Source: Tomocerus qinae
Taxonomy: Eukaryota > Arthropoda > Collembola > Entomobryomorpha > Tomoceridae
NCBI GenBank assembly: GCA_020055645.1
Contig: CM034547.1
Location: 29,574,513-29,638,512 of the forward strand
Length of the DNA stretch: 64,000 nt
Reading direction: 5' to 3'
The notes under the pieces are model-generated. The model saw only the letters and a list, made by a program, of their open reading frames with translations, searched no databases and was not told where the DNA came from. Below, piece after piece: positions 15,742 to 27,373 of the stretch. A program made the position numbers and the translations under genes. Within the stretch, counting starts at the first letter, position 1; each line of letters opens with the position of its first letter.

Positions 15742-18700
15742 TCACGCGATTGCTTTCGCTTCAGGCAAAAAGGCTTCCCAGTACTTCACCAGCTGCAATA
15801 TAATCCAATCATCAAATCAACGAATTAAAAAATCAAATATCAAATACATAATATAACGATTAGTATTATAGCAACATCAGATTAGAAAAATGTCATTGAT
15901 ATTGATAGTAGACTACAGAGTGATGTCTATGTCGTTGTGAGTTAAAAATTAATTATATAATCAATGAATAACATTATGAACATTATGAAAGGTAAATTAG
16001 AAACTGATATTTTTTCATTCTCATTAAAATTGTGGTTACGTTCTGTCTTTATAATAGGAAAACAGGTAAGATAATACAAATATTCTGGGCTTCCGGCTTG
16101 ACCGACAAGGAAGAGGAGGTTTGTGCTTTGAACTTAGAATACAACATAATATTACCGTAAAGTAAAGCTAAAAAAGTTTTCATGTTTAATCGAGTTTAGG
16201 TTACTAAAGAAAATGTGAAAAAAAGGAAAATGCCATTAAAACATTTAATAATCAAATATTACCTCCTGTTGATGAGAAAGTAGGGATTCTAAATATTTCA
16301 CGATGATTTTTTTAAATTCCTTGACTCGGGTTATTTCAAACTGCTCCAATTCTTTCTTGATCACACTAGAAATCGAGTCAAATTCTTCTTGACTACGTTC
16401 TACTTTTGCCTCCCACTAAAAAGTAAAGTTAAAGCATACTTAAGTATCGTATCGTTCTCTTTTCTACCCGATCCAATCAGATCAATCATAAGAATGACCA
16501 TAAAAAACTATACCATCCACAACTTGAAGAAAGAAATGGTCTTAATTTAATAAATGTCACAAAAATTATGGCTTATTTCACAACTAGCAAGTGTTTTGGA
16601 TTGCGATATTGACTCCGGTTGTAACACAATAAAGTATACTCCAAACAATATTGTATACCAACACCGTATAAAATTAATTGACTTTGCATTGACAATTCAA
16701 ATTTCCAGACACCCATATAAATTACTATCAGGATTCAGGAATATAAGATCACACAAAAATAAAGAACTGTACATGCTACATGCAACATGAAGCTGCAACA
16801 TGCGTACACATAATATAGTAAAATATGTAATACAAAGACGTACCTCTACAACTTCTTCTCTAGCTTGAGCAATTTTGTCATTTTTCACCTGGAGTTCCAT
16901 CTTGGCTTTTAGTTCTCTCTTTTTATTTAGTGTCTGTTGGGCATGTTGCCACGTTTGATAGGCCTTAACACGCTCGTGAAAAACATCCTGTAAGTACGAA
17001 ACGACCACTTAAACTTGCACAAATGACGTTTTTCAGCGCTAAATAAAATAGCTCCTAGTGTGATTTTACGTGAAGTTACAAATACAAAGTGTATTGCTCA
17101 AAATTACCTTGACTGAGCCGATTAAAGCAATATAGTCCTTGAGCAGTTCCGAAAACAAAAAGAAATCCGAATTTGCCTGCTCCTGGTGCATTTGCTCTAC
17201 CTGACAATGAACATGAAAAAAGTTAAATTAATCTCCTCGGGTGAATTAAAATATTAGATGAGTCTCATATTAATGTAAACAATTTTCATATGTGCATAAA
17301 GAAACATTACCTTTTCTTCTACCTCGGCTAACTGAGCCAAAGCTCTGGCTAACGCCGTGTGTTCTTCTGCATTGCTCAGAATTGCTGCACTTTTCGCAAA
17401 ACTACCAGTGGAGTTAGCTAACTCTTTTCTATTGGACACAAGGAGCTCGATGCTAGTATGAACTTTCCTTAATTGATTTTCGAGGGCCTCTATATTCTGA
17501 ATTTTTTCCTCAAACCACTGAAAAGAATTAAATGGTTCGCATTAGTGAACTATTCTTGAATATATATAATGGATATGGAACACAATGGCATACTGACTGG
17601 GTCTGATTCGTCCATTTTGTAAGAGATCTTATTAACAGTCTCGCCAAATTTGTTGAAAAGACGGACGACTCCAGCACCACTAAATGCGGAAGTATTTGTA
17701 GCTTTCGGTAAGTCGGAATCAATCTCGAGGAAATCTCGAAAGTCAGGATCTACACGTAAAGTTGGATGGCATGCTGTTCGGTTCATGAAACGTTCCAAAC
17801 CTGCTCTTCGTTTCTCTACAAATTCGGTACTATTTCCTCCTGAAGATTCTCCTTGACCTGATATTTTGATTTTGGTTGTACCTATCACATTCTTTTCTGG
17901 AGCTGGAGGCACTATTCTTCCCTTAAAATTGTACAATATTATTTATAAATCAAGCTACAAATTTATATAAAAAACATTGACATCAAAACAGAGCTTTAAA
18001 TACCTTTCTTAAATATTTTTCTGCAAGCTTGGAATGAAGACCTAAAAAGTCCGAAAACCTTCTCCAAACTGCAAATTCTTTCCTACGGAAGAGTGCAATG
18101 TTGGTACGAGTAGTGACTCTGTAGACCAGAAAAGTTGACATTCCTTCCCCTTGTTTTTGCGGTTCTGTTACTGTAATTTCTATAAATTGACGTTCATCAT
18201 CTATGCTATCCTGTAAAAATAATTCAAAAATATTTTCATTAATCCCTTTCGGTGAAATTGTACATAACTACAGGCTCATCATTAGAATAGGAGTAACTAT
18301 TAATTTAACATCATCTTTTCATCATGACGAATTTCAACATTACCAATAGGGTACAATAACATGACCCAGTATTCATTAGTTAGTAATAGTAAGTACTAAT
18401 ACTCTAAAAAAATATTTTGGACTTACTCCATCCGCACGACTGTTTTTTTCGGTTTTTAATTCCGGAGTCCCAGAAGTTCCAGCGTCGACCTTCACATTCA
18501 GAAATAATTTAAATTGATTATGAATACGAACATACTACATATGAGCGTTTCGGACGAAAAAGGAGGAATATAAAGTTTTATTTTATGATTATTTAATCCA
18601 TAGTTACAATTAAGATAAAAATGAAATATCAGGGGTAAAATTTTTCAACTATGGAATTGCGACAAATGATGGACGGGCACTAGGGGTATGAATTTTTTTA

Positions 18701-21700
18701 CAGTCGTCAAGACGCCGATTTCTACGTATCGGTTCGACGATTGGACGTCTTGAGAAGCCCTCAGCCAAGGTTTCGGGTGGGAAATCAAAAAGTGGGATCT
18801 TCCCATTTTCCCAGTGGGAAAAGTGGGAATCAAAATGGCTTAGTGGGTGGGAAAATGGGAAATGAAAAAAATGACTGGGAAATGAAACATTAGTACACAG
18901 TAGGTATAAATACTGCTCCCTAGCAGTCTCCTATGAGACGAGACTTCTTTAGTGCTCTTCAAGTCATCCTTGCTCGTTTACATTTCGTAAGTTACTGAAA
19001 GTTGTTTGTAGACGTAGTAAAAATTTTGCATTGAAGTTTTTTTCTTTAACGTATGTAAACGTAATAATAATTACAATAATTTAGGGCTTTTAGTCAGCGG
19101 GATATCGTTACCTGTGTTGCCTTATGCAATGAATGCAACAGATTAATGTACATTAAAATAAAAACACTGCGCACTGTGCTTCAGATGCAGTCACGTTATT
19201 CAGCTGTATAAATTCATAGCCCAAATTACAAAATGTGATTATTAAATCAAATTACTTGTATTACTCACTTCACATGTCAACACTAATGCAACTGCCGAGT
19301 ATTCCAAATTATTATTCACTTTATCATAAATTTCGTGATCTTAATAAGCAGAAAATAAACCAAAGTAAAATTTAGAGTATGGAATTGGCAGTCCTTGTCA
19401 TCTGGATTGAGGAATTACAAAATTATTTACTTTTATTTTTGGTTGGTAATTTGTAGCATAAAAGAACAGCCGCCGTAGGTTACCGCAGCGAATCGTATCA
19501 TTTCACGTGACTTTTTTTCATTTCCCAGAAATTTCCCACTTTTCCCGTATTTCCCACTTTTCCCACTTTTCCCAACTGGCTATCAAAATGAGGTGGGAAA
19601 TGGGAAAATCCGAAACTATGCCCTCAGCACTTAAGACGAGGTTCAGTTCATAATACAACACTTAATATAATGGGTTTTTTAAAAATTAATACAAGATTGG
19701 TTTTACTCAAGGACAGAAGTCGTAATAATTACCTAAGTGACTATTATTGGGACTGTGATCAGGTAGGTTGGTAGTCAAATGCAAAAAATTAAAATCGATT
19801 TTTTTTCATTTTTTTAAATTCGACAATTTTGTGCCAAAATGAATGGTAGTAAGCAAAGGGCAGGGTGAGATAGGGAGAGTAGTCCTACTGCTGCATATGA
19901 AAATAAAATAAGAAAGAAATTGAAATTTTAATTTGTTTACTCGGACTATCAGCTTACCTGATCCCAGTCCCAATAACATGTAAGAAATTATCTTGGCTTA
20001 GGTATTTAGTTTTTCAAGTTATTGATGTAATACGGACAAAATTATATCGTAGTTAACACAAATACCAATTACTTCAAAGCAAATAAACATAGTGAAAAGT
20101 TTATATTCCCTCTTTTGAACGTGCTTTGCCTGCATTTTAGGCTAAAATTGACATCAATTTTATTGTGGGAATATTATGCTTTCATTATTTATTACCAACA
20201 AGCTGAACCGCTCTCTTTTAGCGTGAAAATCTTTAACTCCATCGCTGTATAATAAAACTGTACACTATGCATATTTCATAAAACAAGGAAGTCCAATATG
20301 AATGGTTAGCTTATTTCGAAAATTGAACATTGTTAATATGCCTAATCATTTTGAAATTCAGCATTAATACTGGGGGCTTAGTTAGTTATAAAGTATTATA
20401 TTATATGATTATCTACCGCCAATTCAATGGTGTGCTTAAATATTACCAAAATTTAAAATTGACATCGTTTCTTTCAATAATGCAAAGTATTGTCATTATT
20501 GAAAGGATGTCATTGAAACAACAGTAACCTGTGCTACACACACTACAAAGCAGGTCAACCGAAATTCGCGATTTTTTGAAAAATAGACAAAATCATTACA
20601 CTAGTATTTGTAATACTACTTTTTTATTTAGAAAATTTAGTTCCCAATGTTTAAGTTAATTTCAAGCGACTCTGAATTGAACTGATGAAGGACAAAAGTG
20701 CACAATACTTAAACCGATCTGACACCATATAAGTTTCTTTGCTTGTTTTTACACACGTTCCCTTTAATTGCATTGCAGGAAAGACGGTTTACTTTCATTG
20801 CAATTGCTAACTTATCATCGGTAAATCCTACCCCTGACTTTTCATTATTATCAAAAAATTGACACATTAGTAACTATGGGTTAAACTAAATAGTAAATTG
20901 ATTTTATATTCCTCCTTTTTCGTTCGAAACGCTCATATACAAGGTATGCAACCTGCGGCATTCCAGGCTTCATTCGATTTTTTTGTAATGCATTCGATTT
21001 GTGACGTCACACGGCGACTTTCCTATACATTTGCATGGGGCATCACCATGGTGAAAGTGCATGTCAAAAAATTTTAAAAATTTTGTCAAAAAAATTTTTC
21101 TGCCCCATGGAAATGTATAGGAAATGTCGCCGTGTGACGTCATAAATCGGTTTACATACACAAAAATTCAGAAGTGCCTGGGAATTCCAAACCTATTTTA
21201 CTTCTACTAGCCTTGCAAGGTATGGAAATAATTTTCCCCAGAACCACTCAAAACCACTTATGGGGGACTGCAGCTGACCCAAAATCCGTAGTCTTGGATA
21301 CTACTTTGGCAATGGACAAAACCCCATAAGTGGTTTTGAGTGGTTTAATATCAGAATTATTTCCATACCTTGTAACAGCGGTTACCATATCAACATACCT
21401 TGATTTAGATTATAGATTAAAATCAAGTTACTCATAGTATACCAAATGCCAATACCAATAACTTATACCTATTTTAACAGATCTTAACCGAAATGAATCT
21501 TACTAAAGTAAACAACAATTTTTTTTTGTTTTCTTGAAAATAATGGCTATGATTTCCTGATTGCATATTTTATAATACTATTGCACACTTACTGAATTAC
21601 TAGTCAGAGTGGTCTGACGGGAACTTTGTCCCTCATGAAATAGATAAGGCTTAGATTGGTCCTGTTTGCTCTCACCACCCAAAGTAGTATCTCTGGATGG

Positions 21701-22810
21701 ATTTGACACGTTAACATTGTCTTGCTGATGGTTGCTTTGCTTTCCTCCAAATATATCTGCGTCGCCATTACTGTCGTTAAGTTTTAAATCGGATGTTTGT
21801 CTCAAACTTGAGTCCACTTCCAAGTCATCATCGTCATTAAGGTCAATCTCATCCTCTCCATGCAGGGTACGATCTGTGTCAGTCATTGGTGACTGAAGAC
21901 AATAAACATCAAATATCATAAATAGAAAATGGGATTCTTAATTTTTAAGGTTATAAAAACCCGAAATAATTAAATCCGAAAGCAACACACATTTTGCCGA
22001 CAATCAGCAGAAATCAGAAACAATAAATAACTATAAAGTAATAGCGTTTAAATTATGAATCACCAACGAACCAGTAAATGTAAGTGCACGTTAAAATGTT
22101 TACGCAGAAAAGTTATCAATTAGCACTACTAATACTTGTACTAGATTAGGCACTAGGCAAAAATAAATTATTTTATTACATTTCGTTATTTATTTATTAC
22201 TATAAAAATTGTGTAACTGGCTATCAATCAAAGTACAGTAATAAAGTTATAGTGTAGTTTTAATTAAATACCAAGGCTAGCCGTAGCGTAATTTAAATAC
22301 AAATAGATAGAAACGTTATAAACATTAATAAACTATCCTTACTCCTCACTCATTCATTCACAGAAATGGGGCGTATCAATCGTATCATTAATGCATTAAA
22401 GAATATGTACTATATGTAATTTGTTTATAAATTGGACTGATGCGGGATCATAGCATGTTACTTTATAGCAGTAGATTAGAAGAGAGACGACTATATACTA
22501 TTATCATCACCTGGCCTGAGAATGCCATGAACTGAACTGCTTCAACACAATTGACAAAGCCTACTAGGCCTACTTCATACTTAAAAGGTAAAACTACGCA
22601 ATTCATAGCAAGTATATTATGCAAATACGACAAATCAATGCAATACAATGGCGTTGGCGTTGTGTACATTAGGATTTCGGATTAGATTAGGACTATTTTT
22701 ATAAATTGACTTACTTCAAGAGCAGATTTGAAAATATCGTCATCTTCGTCACCACTCTTTTTGGCAAAGTCGAGGTCTGAATTTCCTCGATTTCTCTCAC
22801 TGTCAGACAT
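15742..22810 (-). CDS. Snx1/Snx2: Sorting nexin SNX1/SNX2 ortholog (PX + Vps5 BAR)
   Basis: Endosomal membrane-remodelling subunit; in animals SNX1/2 pairs with SNX5/6 (ESCPE-1) and works with retromer in cargo retrieval. Ten coding exons, all in phase 0: 22715-22810, 21593-21892, 18427-18489, 18004-18210, 17598-17921, 17311-17517, 17108-17200, 16844-16987, 16263-16415, 15742-15792. Together they give 545 aa, against about 520 in human SNX1/2. Residues 1-153 are an acidic disordered tail with two D-I-F motifs (25-27, 78-80). The PX domain starts near 154, with RRFSDF at 203-208 and a PPAP segment at 227-230. [13 protein letters not shown] lies near 255-267. The Vps5-type BAR coiled coils run from about 300 to the end, with WFEEK at 331 and the family-typical C terminus [13 protein letters not shown]. 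The start is the first ATG after an in-exon 5' leader. Intron 3 (18490-21592) is full of transposons but its splice sites are intact. The family is certain; choosing between SNX1 and SNX2 is not meaningful for an insect single copy. Confidence 0.96.
18540..20937. mobile_element. 2.4-kb DNA transposon with about 33-bp TIRs, TA-flanked, non-coding
   Basis: The ends 18542-18574 and 20903-20935 are inverted repeats starting TGAGCGTTTCG and running through a shared GGAGGAATATAAA. I count one mismatch in about 33 positions, and similarity continues more weakly inward. TA lies just outside both ends (18540-18541, 20936-20937), which fits TA-targeting elements such as Tc1/mariner. There is no transposase-length frame inside, so it is non-autonomous or decayed. 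It lies in SNX intron 3 and was itself invaded by an hAT-like element at 18766-19620. The superfamily rests on the TA alone. Confidence 0.75.
18766..19620. mobile_element. Nested hAT-like non-autonomous element with 8-bp TSD
   Basis: Identical 8-bp direct repeats CCCTCAGC flank it (18758-18765 and 19621-19628). The termini are imperfect inverted repeats, CAAGGTTTCGG at the left and CATAGTTTCGG read inward from the right. An 8-bp target duplication with short CA-starting ends is the hAT hallmark. Both subterminal zones are loaded with GTGGGAAA/TTTCCCAC motifs in clusters, plausibly transposase-binding repeats. No coding frame is visible, so it is a mobilised passenger. It sits inside the 18540-20937 element and is therefore the younger insertion. 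Confidence 0.85.
20957..21188. mobile_element. Foldback MITE, about 232 bp
   Basis: Two arms of roughly 100 bp form a near-complete hairpin. The left arm contains GTGACGTCACACGGCGAC (from 21001) and the right arm its complement (to about 21142), with GGCATTCCAGGC-like outer ends. The short centre is A/T-rich around 21064-21100. No coding potential. No clear target duplication, so the superfamily is undetermined. Confidence 0.75.
21216..21372. mobile_element. MITE, about 157 bp, in SNX intron 3
   Basis: An 18-bp perfect terminal inverted repeat (CAAGGTATGG... at 21216-21233, complement at 21355-21372) encloses a second perfect pair of arms, CCACTCAAAACC... at 21244-21265 and its complement at 21322-21343. 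Non-coding. The outer sequence CAAGGTATG also occurs just right of the large TA element (20940-20948), so the neighbouring insertions may share an ancestral sequence. Confidence 0.7.
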
Positions 22811-23190
22811 AGTTTTACAAATTCTTCTATCTTGGTCCACATCCACGTCCAACACTACTAGTTGAACAAAATCTATGAAACAAAAGTCAATAACAAAGAT
22901 TGTTTAAGGACAAAGTTCATATTTTCGAAAATGAGTTTTCAATTAAACTGTTTATCACTATCCCTATACACACCCTACTCTATTCTACAGCTCTTCTGCT
23001 TTAAAACCTTATCAAAATGCCTAGGAAAGACTCGTTAAGAATTTGTGTGTTTGTAGACATCACATAAATCAAACCATATACAGGTTAAACTGGCCAAAGG
23101 TCATATTTATTTGTCATTACAGATTAGACATCTAGTCTTAAAATAAATAAGACTTTAATTTTAAGGGCATACCTCGCCTCTGTTGTTCGT
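22811..23190 (-). other. Sorting nexin 5' leader with probable non-coding upstream exon
   Basis: The 62 nt upstream of the SNX ATG (22811-22872) follow a credible acceptor (minus-strand TTTCATAG). A possible partner donor (GTATGC) has its exon edge at 23173. The upstream limit of that first exon and the transcription start cannot be fixed from sequence. Confidence 0.4.
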
Positions 23191-24284
23191 CACCTGTGCA
23201 AACAAAATTGTCACAGCAGTGCAGTAATAATGAGTAGTCACTAGTCAATACGTCAGTAGTGAGAACGAATATAATTTTAAACTTTTTCGGGAGACTTTAT
23301 GTCAATCAGCTGTACTGACTGACTGATTGTATGTAACACAGAAAGTAAAGAACTTGTTCTCCACTCTATTAGTACTAGCAGTAGCAGCGTAGCAGTGACT
23401 TCTCTTCACGTTCCACAAGGAAATAAGCAACTCAGCCACAAAAAAAATAATTATAATTTTTACCCTCTATCATCTATATACTATATTATATAATCATAAT
23501 CTACAAATATAAGACAGTCAACTTTATATGCACTGCTGAAATAAAGGTAAAGGTGTAGGTACGAAAAATTTACTAAACTAACAACTAACTAAACACAGAC
23601 TGAAGGAACTTTGATGAACCAGATATCTTACTGTCTAGTCTGTCTACTACTGTCTGTCTGTCTACTCTACAACTACTTAAGGCAGTCAACCCTACACTAG
23701 CTATTAGTAGCTATACTATACTATTTACACTACACGTACGATGTGACGCTGATGATGTTTAATGATTAATAATTTCCTCCGTTGTAATTAAAAATTTACC
23801 AGCAGCATATAAAAGAATAAGATTAGTTTTAAGGATTGTTCAAGACATCAATAATACTAATAATCTATCCTAAGGATCTACCGGAGATTTTGACTTATTA
23901 ACAGCGAGACATTTGAAATAGAACAAGAACAGAGATGAAAGTTGAATTGAACTCACTTTTTGTGTGTTATGGACTATGGATATCACATCACATCATAGTC
24001 TGGCAGGCTCTTCTGCAAGTGCAAGTCACGAGATGTACAAATTGTACGTAAACCTTTTTGGCGGGTAGGACCGTAAATGTAAAATTGGCAAATAGGTAAA
24101 TTTTTATCTTTTTTGTTGTCTTTAATAAAATATTGTGTAGATTAAAAATTTAATTTAACTGTAAATTCCCGTATTATCAAAGCTTTATATGATAAGTTCA
24201 ATGTTGTCCCTCAATGAAAGAGGCCATTTTGTAGTTAAGATATATATACTCTTTCGACTTTACGCTTTTCATTGCAAAGCAAAT

Positions 24285-25440
24285 TTTTGATGTCTCCGGG
24301 AGAGACTGTTCGTCATGAATATTATTGCCAATAGTTAAAATAAACCATTGCAAAACGGAAATATAACAAAGAGATGTTTATATTTTTGACCTAAGGGGTA
24401 ACTGTAACCTATTTAGTAGTGTCCCAGAACCCTTTTGCTGTCTAAAAAGCTATTGCACGACTTTGTACGATGAATAAAACCAAAGTTACATTGATTTTTA
24501 GCAATTTTTAAATTTTAAACCCCTCCCCTATCAAGGGATGTAACGTTTAAGCCCATTTTCAGACTGACCTTCCTATTTACCTCTAGATTGTACTCGGAAA
24601 ATTTGAAAAGTCTATCTCAAACCGTTCGAACGTTATCGTGTACAGGGATTAACAAACAGATAGACAGAAATTATATTCACAATTCGCATACAAAGAGACG
24701 ATAAACTTCTCTGAATATGGATTGGATGTTGGAAGGAAGGTGAAGTGTTGGACTTTTTCGAATGGGTCGGGAACAAGGTCAAAACTGTGTGGGGTGGAAT
24801 ACATAGAATGTTCAGTGTCCAATGCAATTTCGGTTTCATACTTTGGCAGCTAAAAATTCTTCATCATGAAACATGATTTTCAGAAAATACTTTTGAAACG
24901 CGCCGTTTCGAAATTATCGAAGACTGTATTCCCATGACCGCTGTAGCTCCAAAACTACTCATCCGATTCTTTTCAAAATTGACAAGCAAGTATATGGTAT
25001 AAAGAACAATATTTTCCAGGCAAGTTTTTATGCAAGGTGTCTAAAACGGACAGCTAAAAGGTGAAATATAATTGCATAATATCTAGGTTTGACTCGAATC
25101 GGATGATTTTCGAAGATAGCCGTTTTTCTTCTTCGATGTAGTATTCACATTTTCAGAATTTCAAACAAAAATTTTTGAAACTTTTTGGGGGATTTATAAA
25201 GCTAGTGTCTAGAAATTATTCTTCCTTACCTGCCTGTCAATTTTGAAACGATGAAAGAAGCGAATGAGCAGACGCGGAGCTACAGTTGATATGCCAAACG
25301 CAAACTACCTCCGCGAACAGCGCGGCGATATTTTCGAAAAAATGTATATTTCTGAAAAATTCTAAAATGACTTTGGACACTCACTTTGGACAGACTAACT
25401 GCATGACAGACACGGAGAATCTCGATGACGGAAAAAACTA
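24285..25440. repeat. Diverged long inverted repeat (old transposon relic)
   Basis: Segments near 24,952-24,990 (GTAGCTCC ... TTCAAAATTGACA) and 25,233-25,287 (complementary TGTCAATTTTGA ... GGAGCTACAG) are inverted copies. Outward, a TTTCGAAA-TTATCG-like stretch and a TCTCCG...TGTC-TCATG stretch (about 24,290-24,320 and 25,408-25,435) also pair. Identity is patchy and the boundaries are guesses. No transposase frame is visible. Confidence 0.45.
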
Positions 25441-25880
25441 TTTTTCACTGGTAAAATTCCCTGCTGGCTAAATAGACATAGTAAGGTACAACATACTACT
25501 TACTACATATATGGCTGACTATAAAAAATCTCTGATATAATGTGTTTGAAAAATTCCTACTATTTTCCTTGTTAAATATTCTCGGCCCCCAAACTCCGGA
25601 ACGCGAACGGTGCTCTTTGCATCATTATTATTATTTCATTCATATTCTAGGTTTCGTGGCGGGCGGAATATTCAGATAATTGATAATACAGACAGAGGTT
25701 GCACATTTTAAAAATCGAGCCAGGAAATACACAGGGCATACCAGGGTCCGCTTTCGAGGGACCTAATCTAACCTAAATTGAAACAATGACAATGATAGGT
25801 ATTTGTACAACCACTGCCTTACTTCAACCATGATTCCGGACAGCCAGGTTTAAATTGTCCGGAATCTCACTTAAGAGGAG

Positions 25881-26043
25881 AGGTTACTTGGCAGACGGAG
25901 CAGGCAGGTACTGTTTGTACCGCTGATACCGTTCGTCGGAACCTTTCAGGTTAAAAGGTTACGTCGCGGACGGAGTGGGCAGGTACTGCTTGTACCGCTG
26001 ATACCGTGTGTGTATCGGAACCTTCCAGGTTAAGAGGTTACGC
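25881..26043. repeat. Tandem duplication, two about 75-79-bp units plus a partial third
   Basis: Unit 1 is 25881-25955 and unit 2 is 25956-26034; a third copy begins AGGTTACGC at 26035 and breaks off. Both units contain GCAGGTACTG, TTGTACCGCTGATACCG and a GGAACCTT-CAGGTTAA end. The block is locally more GC-rich than its surroundings and lies about 250 bp upstream of the COA1-like ATG, so it may belong to that promoter or 5' leader. Confidence 0.8.
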
Positions 26044-26284
26044 AATTTTGGTGTGTACACAAATGGTACGTAGGTTTGTTTATACTATTTGTGCATGTAC
26101 TGAAGAAGCGTGCACTGAAAATAATTCTCTAATTTTTAGATGTTAAAATCTTCCCGTTCATGTATTAAAATAGAATCCACCCAACCGTATCCATCAGTAT
26201 ACCGAATCGGTATACATATTTTGTTTTTTATAAACCATAAATCTATTGCATATTATTATGAATATTTTTTACCTTTAGGTTTAC

Positions 26285-26818
26285 ATGCTTCCAACTCCAA
26301 CCATGCCGGTAAAAACAATTACCCTTGTTAAAATCGCGGCTGTTGGTGGGATGGTGTTAGTAGGGTCCACGATCGGGATGAAGTACTTCATACTCAGACG
26401 ATTTCAACAGTCAGAATATTTCCAAAAATCTGCCAGAATAGTGATGGAAAATAAAAGACTAATAGAGCTACTTGGTGAACCGGTTCAATTCGGTAATCCA
26501 GACTTAAGTGACAATAAAATCAATTATGCTACCATTAATGAAGCAAGATTTGAAATACCAATCAAAGGTAGTAAGAAGAAAGGATACTTGCATTTACTAG
26601 CTGAAAGAGAAACGCAACATGTCAATGGAGATAATAGTAGCGGAAATGAACAATCTTACAAGACTGATGATGGTACTGGTACTACAGAAAATGCAAAAAC
26701 TACTCCTCAATGGGAAATACGCAAATTAGAATTGTCTCTTGACGATAAACCAGATCGAAAACTTGACCTTGTACCACTAGCACTGTTTTCTCAAAAAAAT
26801 TCAAAACTTTCTACGTAA
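26285..26818 (+). CDS. COA1: COA1-like cytochrome c oxidase assembly factor
   Basis: A 177-residue protein in one coding exon, judged a member of the COA1 (MITRAC15) family, which acts on the mitochondrial inner membrane early in complex IV assembly. A short basic N terminus leads into one membrane segment (about 13-36). Then comes a YFQKSARIV...LLGEPVQFG stretch (about 45-72), matching the family pattern of a tyrosine-rich helix followed by LG-P. Next is ARFEIPIKGSKKKGYLHL (about 88-105), comparable to the family's K/F-x-I-P-V-x-G-S-K-x-x-G-x-L core, and finally W-E-I-R-K-L-E-L-S-L (about 141-150). An acidic, N/T/S-rich insert (about 110-140) separates the last two and makes it longer than the human protein. 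Met-1 or Met-7 could start it. An upstream TTTAG acceptor suggests a 5'-UTR intron. AATAAA overlaps the end of the gene. Confidence 0.82.
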   Translation: MLPTPTMPVKTITLVKIAAVGGMVLVGSTIGMKYFILRRFQQSEYFQKSARIVMENKRLIELLGEPVQFGNPDLSDNKINYATINEARFEIPIKGSKKKGYLHLLAERETQHVNGDNSSGNEQSYKTDDGTGTTENAKTTPQWEIRKLELSLDDKPDRKLDLVPLALFSQKNSKLST

Positions 26819-26819
26819 A

Positions 26820-26825
26820 AATAAA
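26820..26825 (+). terminator. Candidate polyadenylation signal of the COA1-like gene
   Basis: AATAAA directly after the stop codon (TAA at 26816-26818). If used, the 3' UTR is very short; no other canonical signal is obvious before the exuperantia 3' end region. Confidence 0.4.
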
Positions 26826-26882
26826 CATCATCATATTGTAGTAAACCATTTTGTTCATCTTCATTAAAGTCACAATTACAAC

Positions 26883-26888
26883 TTTATT
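26883..26888 (-). terminator. Candidate polyadenylation signal of exuperantia
   Basis: TTTATT on the plus strand is AATAAA on the minus strand, about 490 nt past the exuperantia stop and only about 65 nt beyond the COA1-like stop. Its use would bring the two convergent transcripts end to end. Confidence 0.35.
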
Positions 26889-27373
26889 TTAGCAACTCTA
26901 ATTGAATTTGACCCTACGTTACACATCTTAGCCAAGTTAAGTGTGTAATTAACTAATTATTTGATAGTTTACATTAAATTATTGCTCGTATTGATCTTTT
27001 TGATATGTCGCAATGCATCTTACATTCATTCATTAACACACTTCATAATTTGCAACTGATGTTCACTACCGCAGAAGCAATTAAGAGCATTACAACATTC
27101 ACAAGTTCTTAGGTAAAGTATAATGTTAAGGTAACAACAGATTTTGCAGTATATATACTAAGCACAATTTATAAACGATCATTTTCATTTTAAATACCAC
27201 TATCAAAATAACCAGGTAATAATTATACTAATTACGTAACATGTAACTAATATCTAACCAATAAACACCACCACTAAACTTAACGTGTGACATAGATATT
27301 TCTGTAAGGGTCGAAACTAATATATTTTAAGCATAAGTTGAGTCAGTGTTGAACGTGAACGCTAGCGGGCACA

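Larger units (their letters stand above)
23191..26284. other. Intergenic region between SNX and COA1-like genes
   Basis: No coding exon recognised. It must contain the promoters of the divergently oriented SNX (minus) and COA1-like (plus) genes. I see no reliable core promoter motif. Repeats in it are listed separately (24285-25440 and 25881-26043). A candidate donor (GTACGTAG near 26067) and the acceptor TTTAG just before the COA1-like ATG suggest a 5'-UTR intron for that gene. Confidence 0.5.

Noticed and set aside
17650..17856. Plus-strand frame antisense to the sorting nexin
   Set aside because: It is the shadow of the 17598-17921 coding exon.
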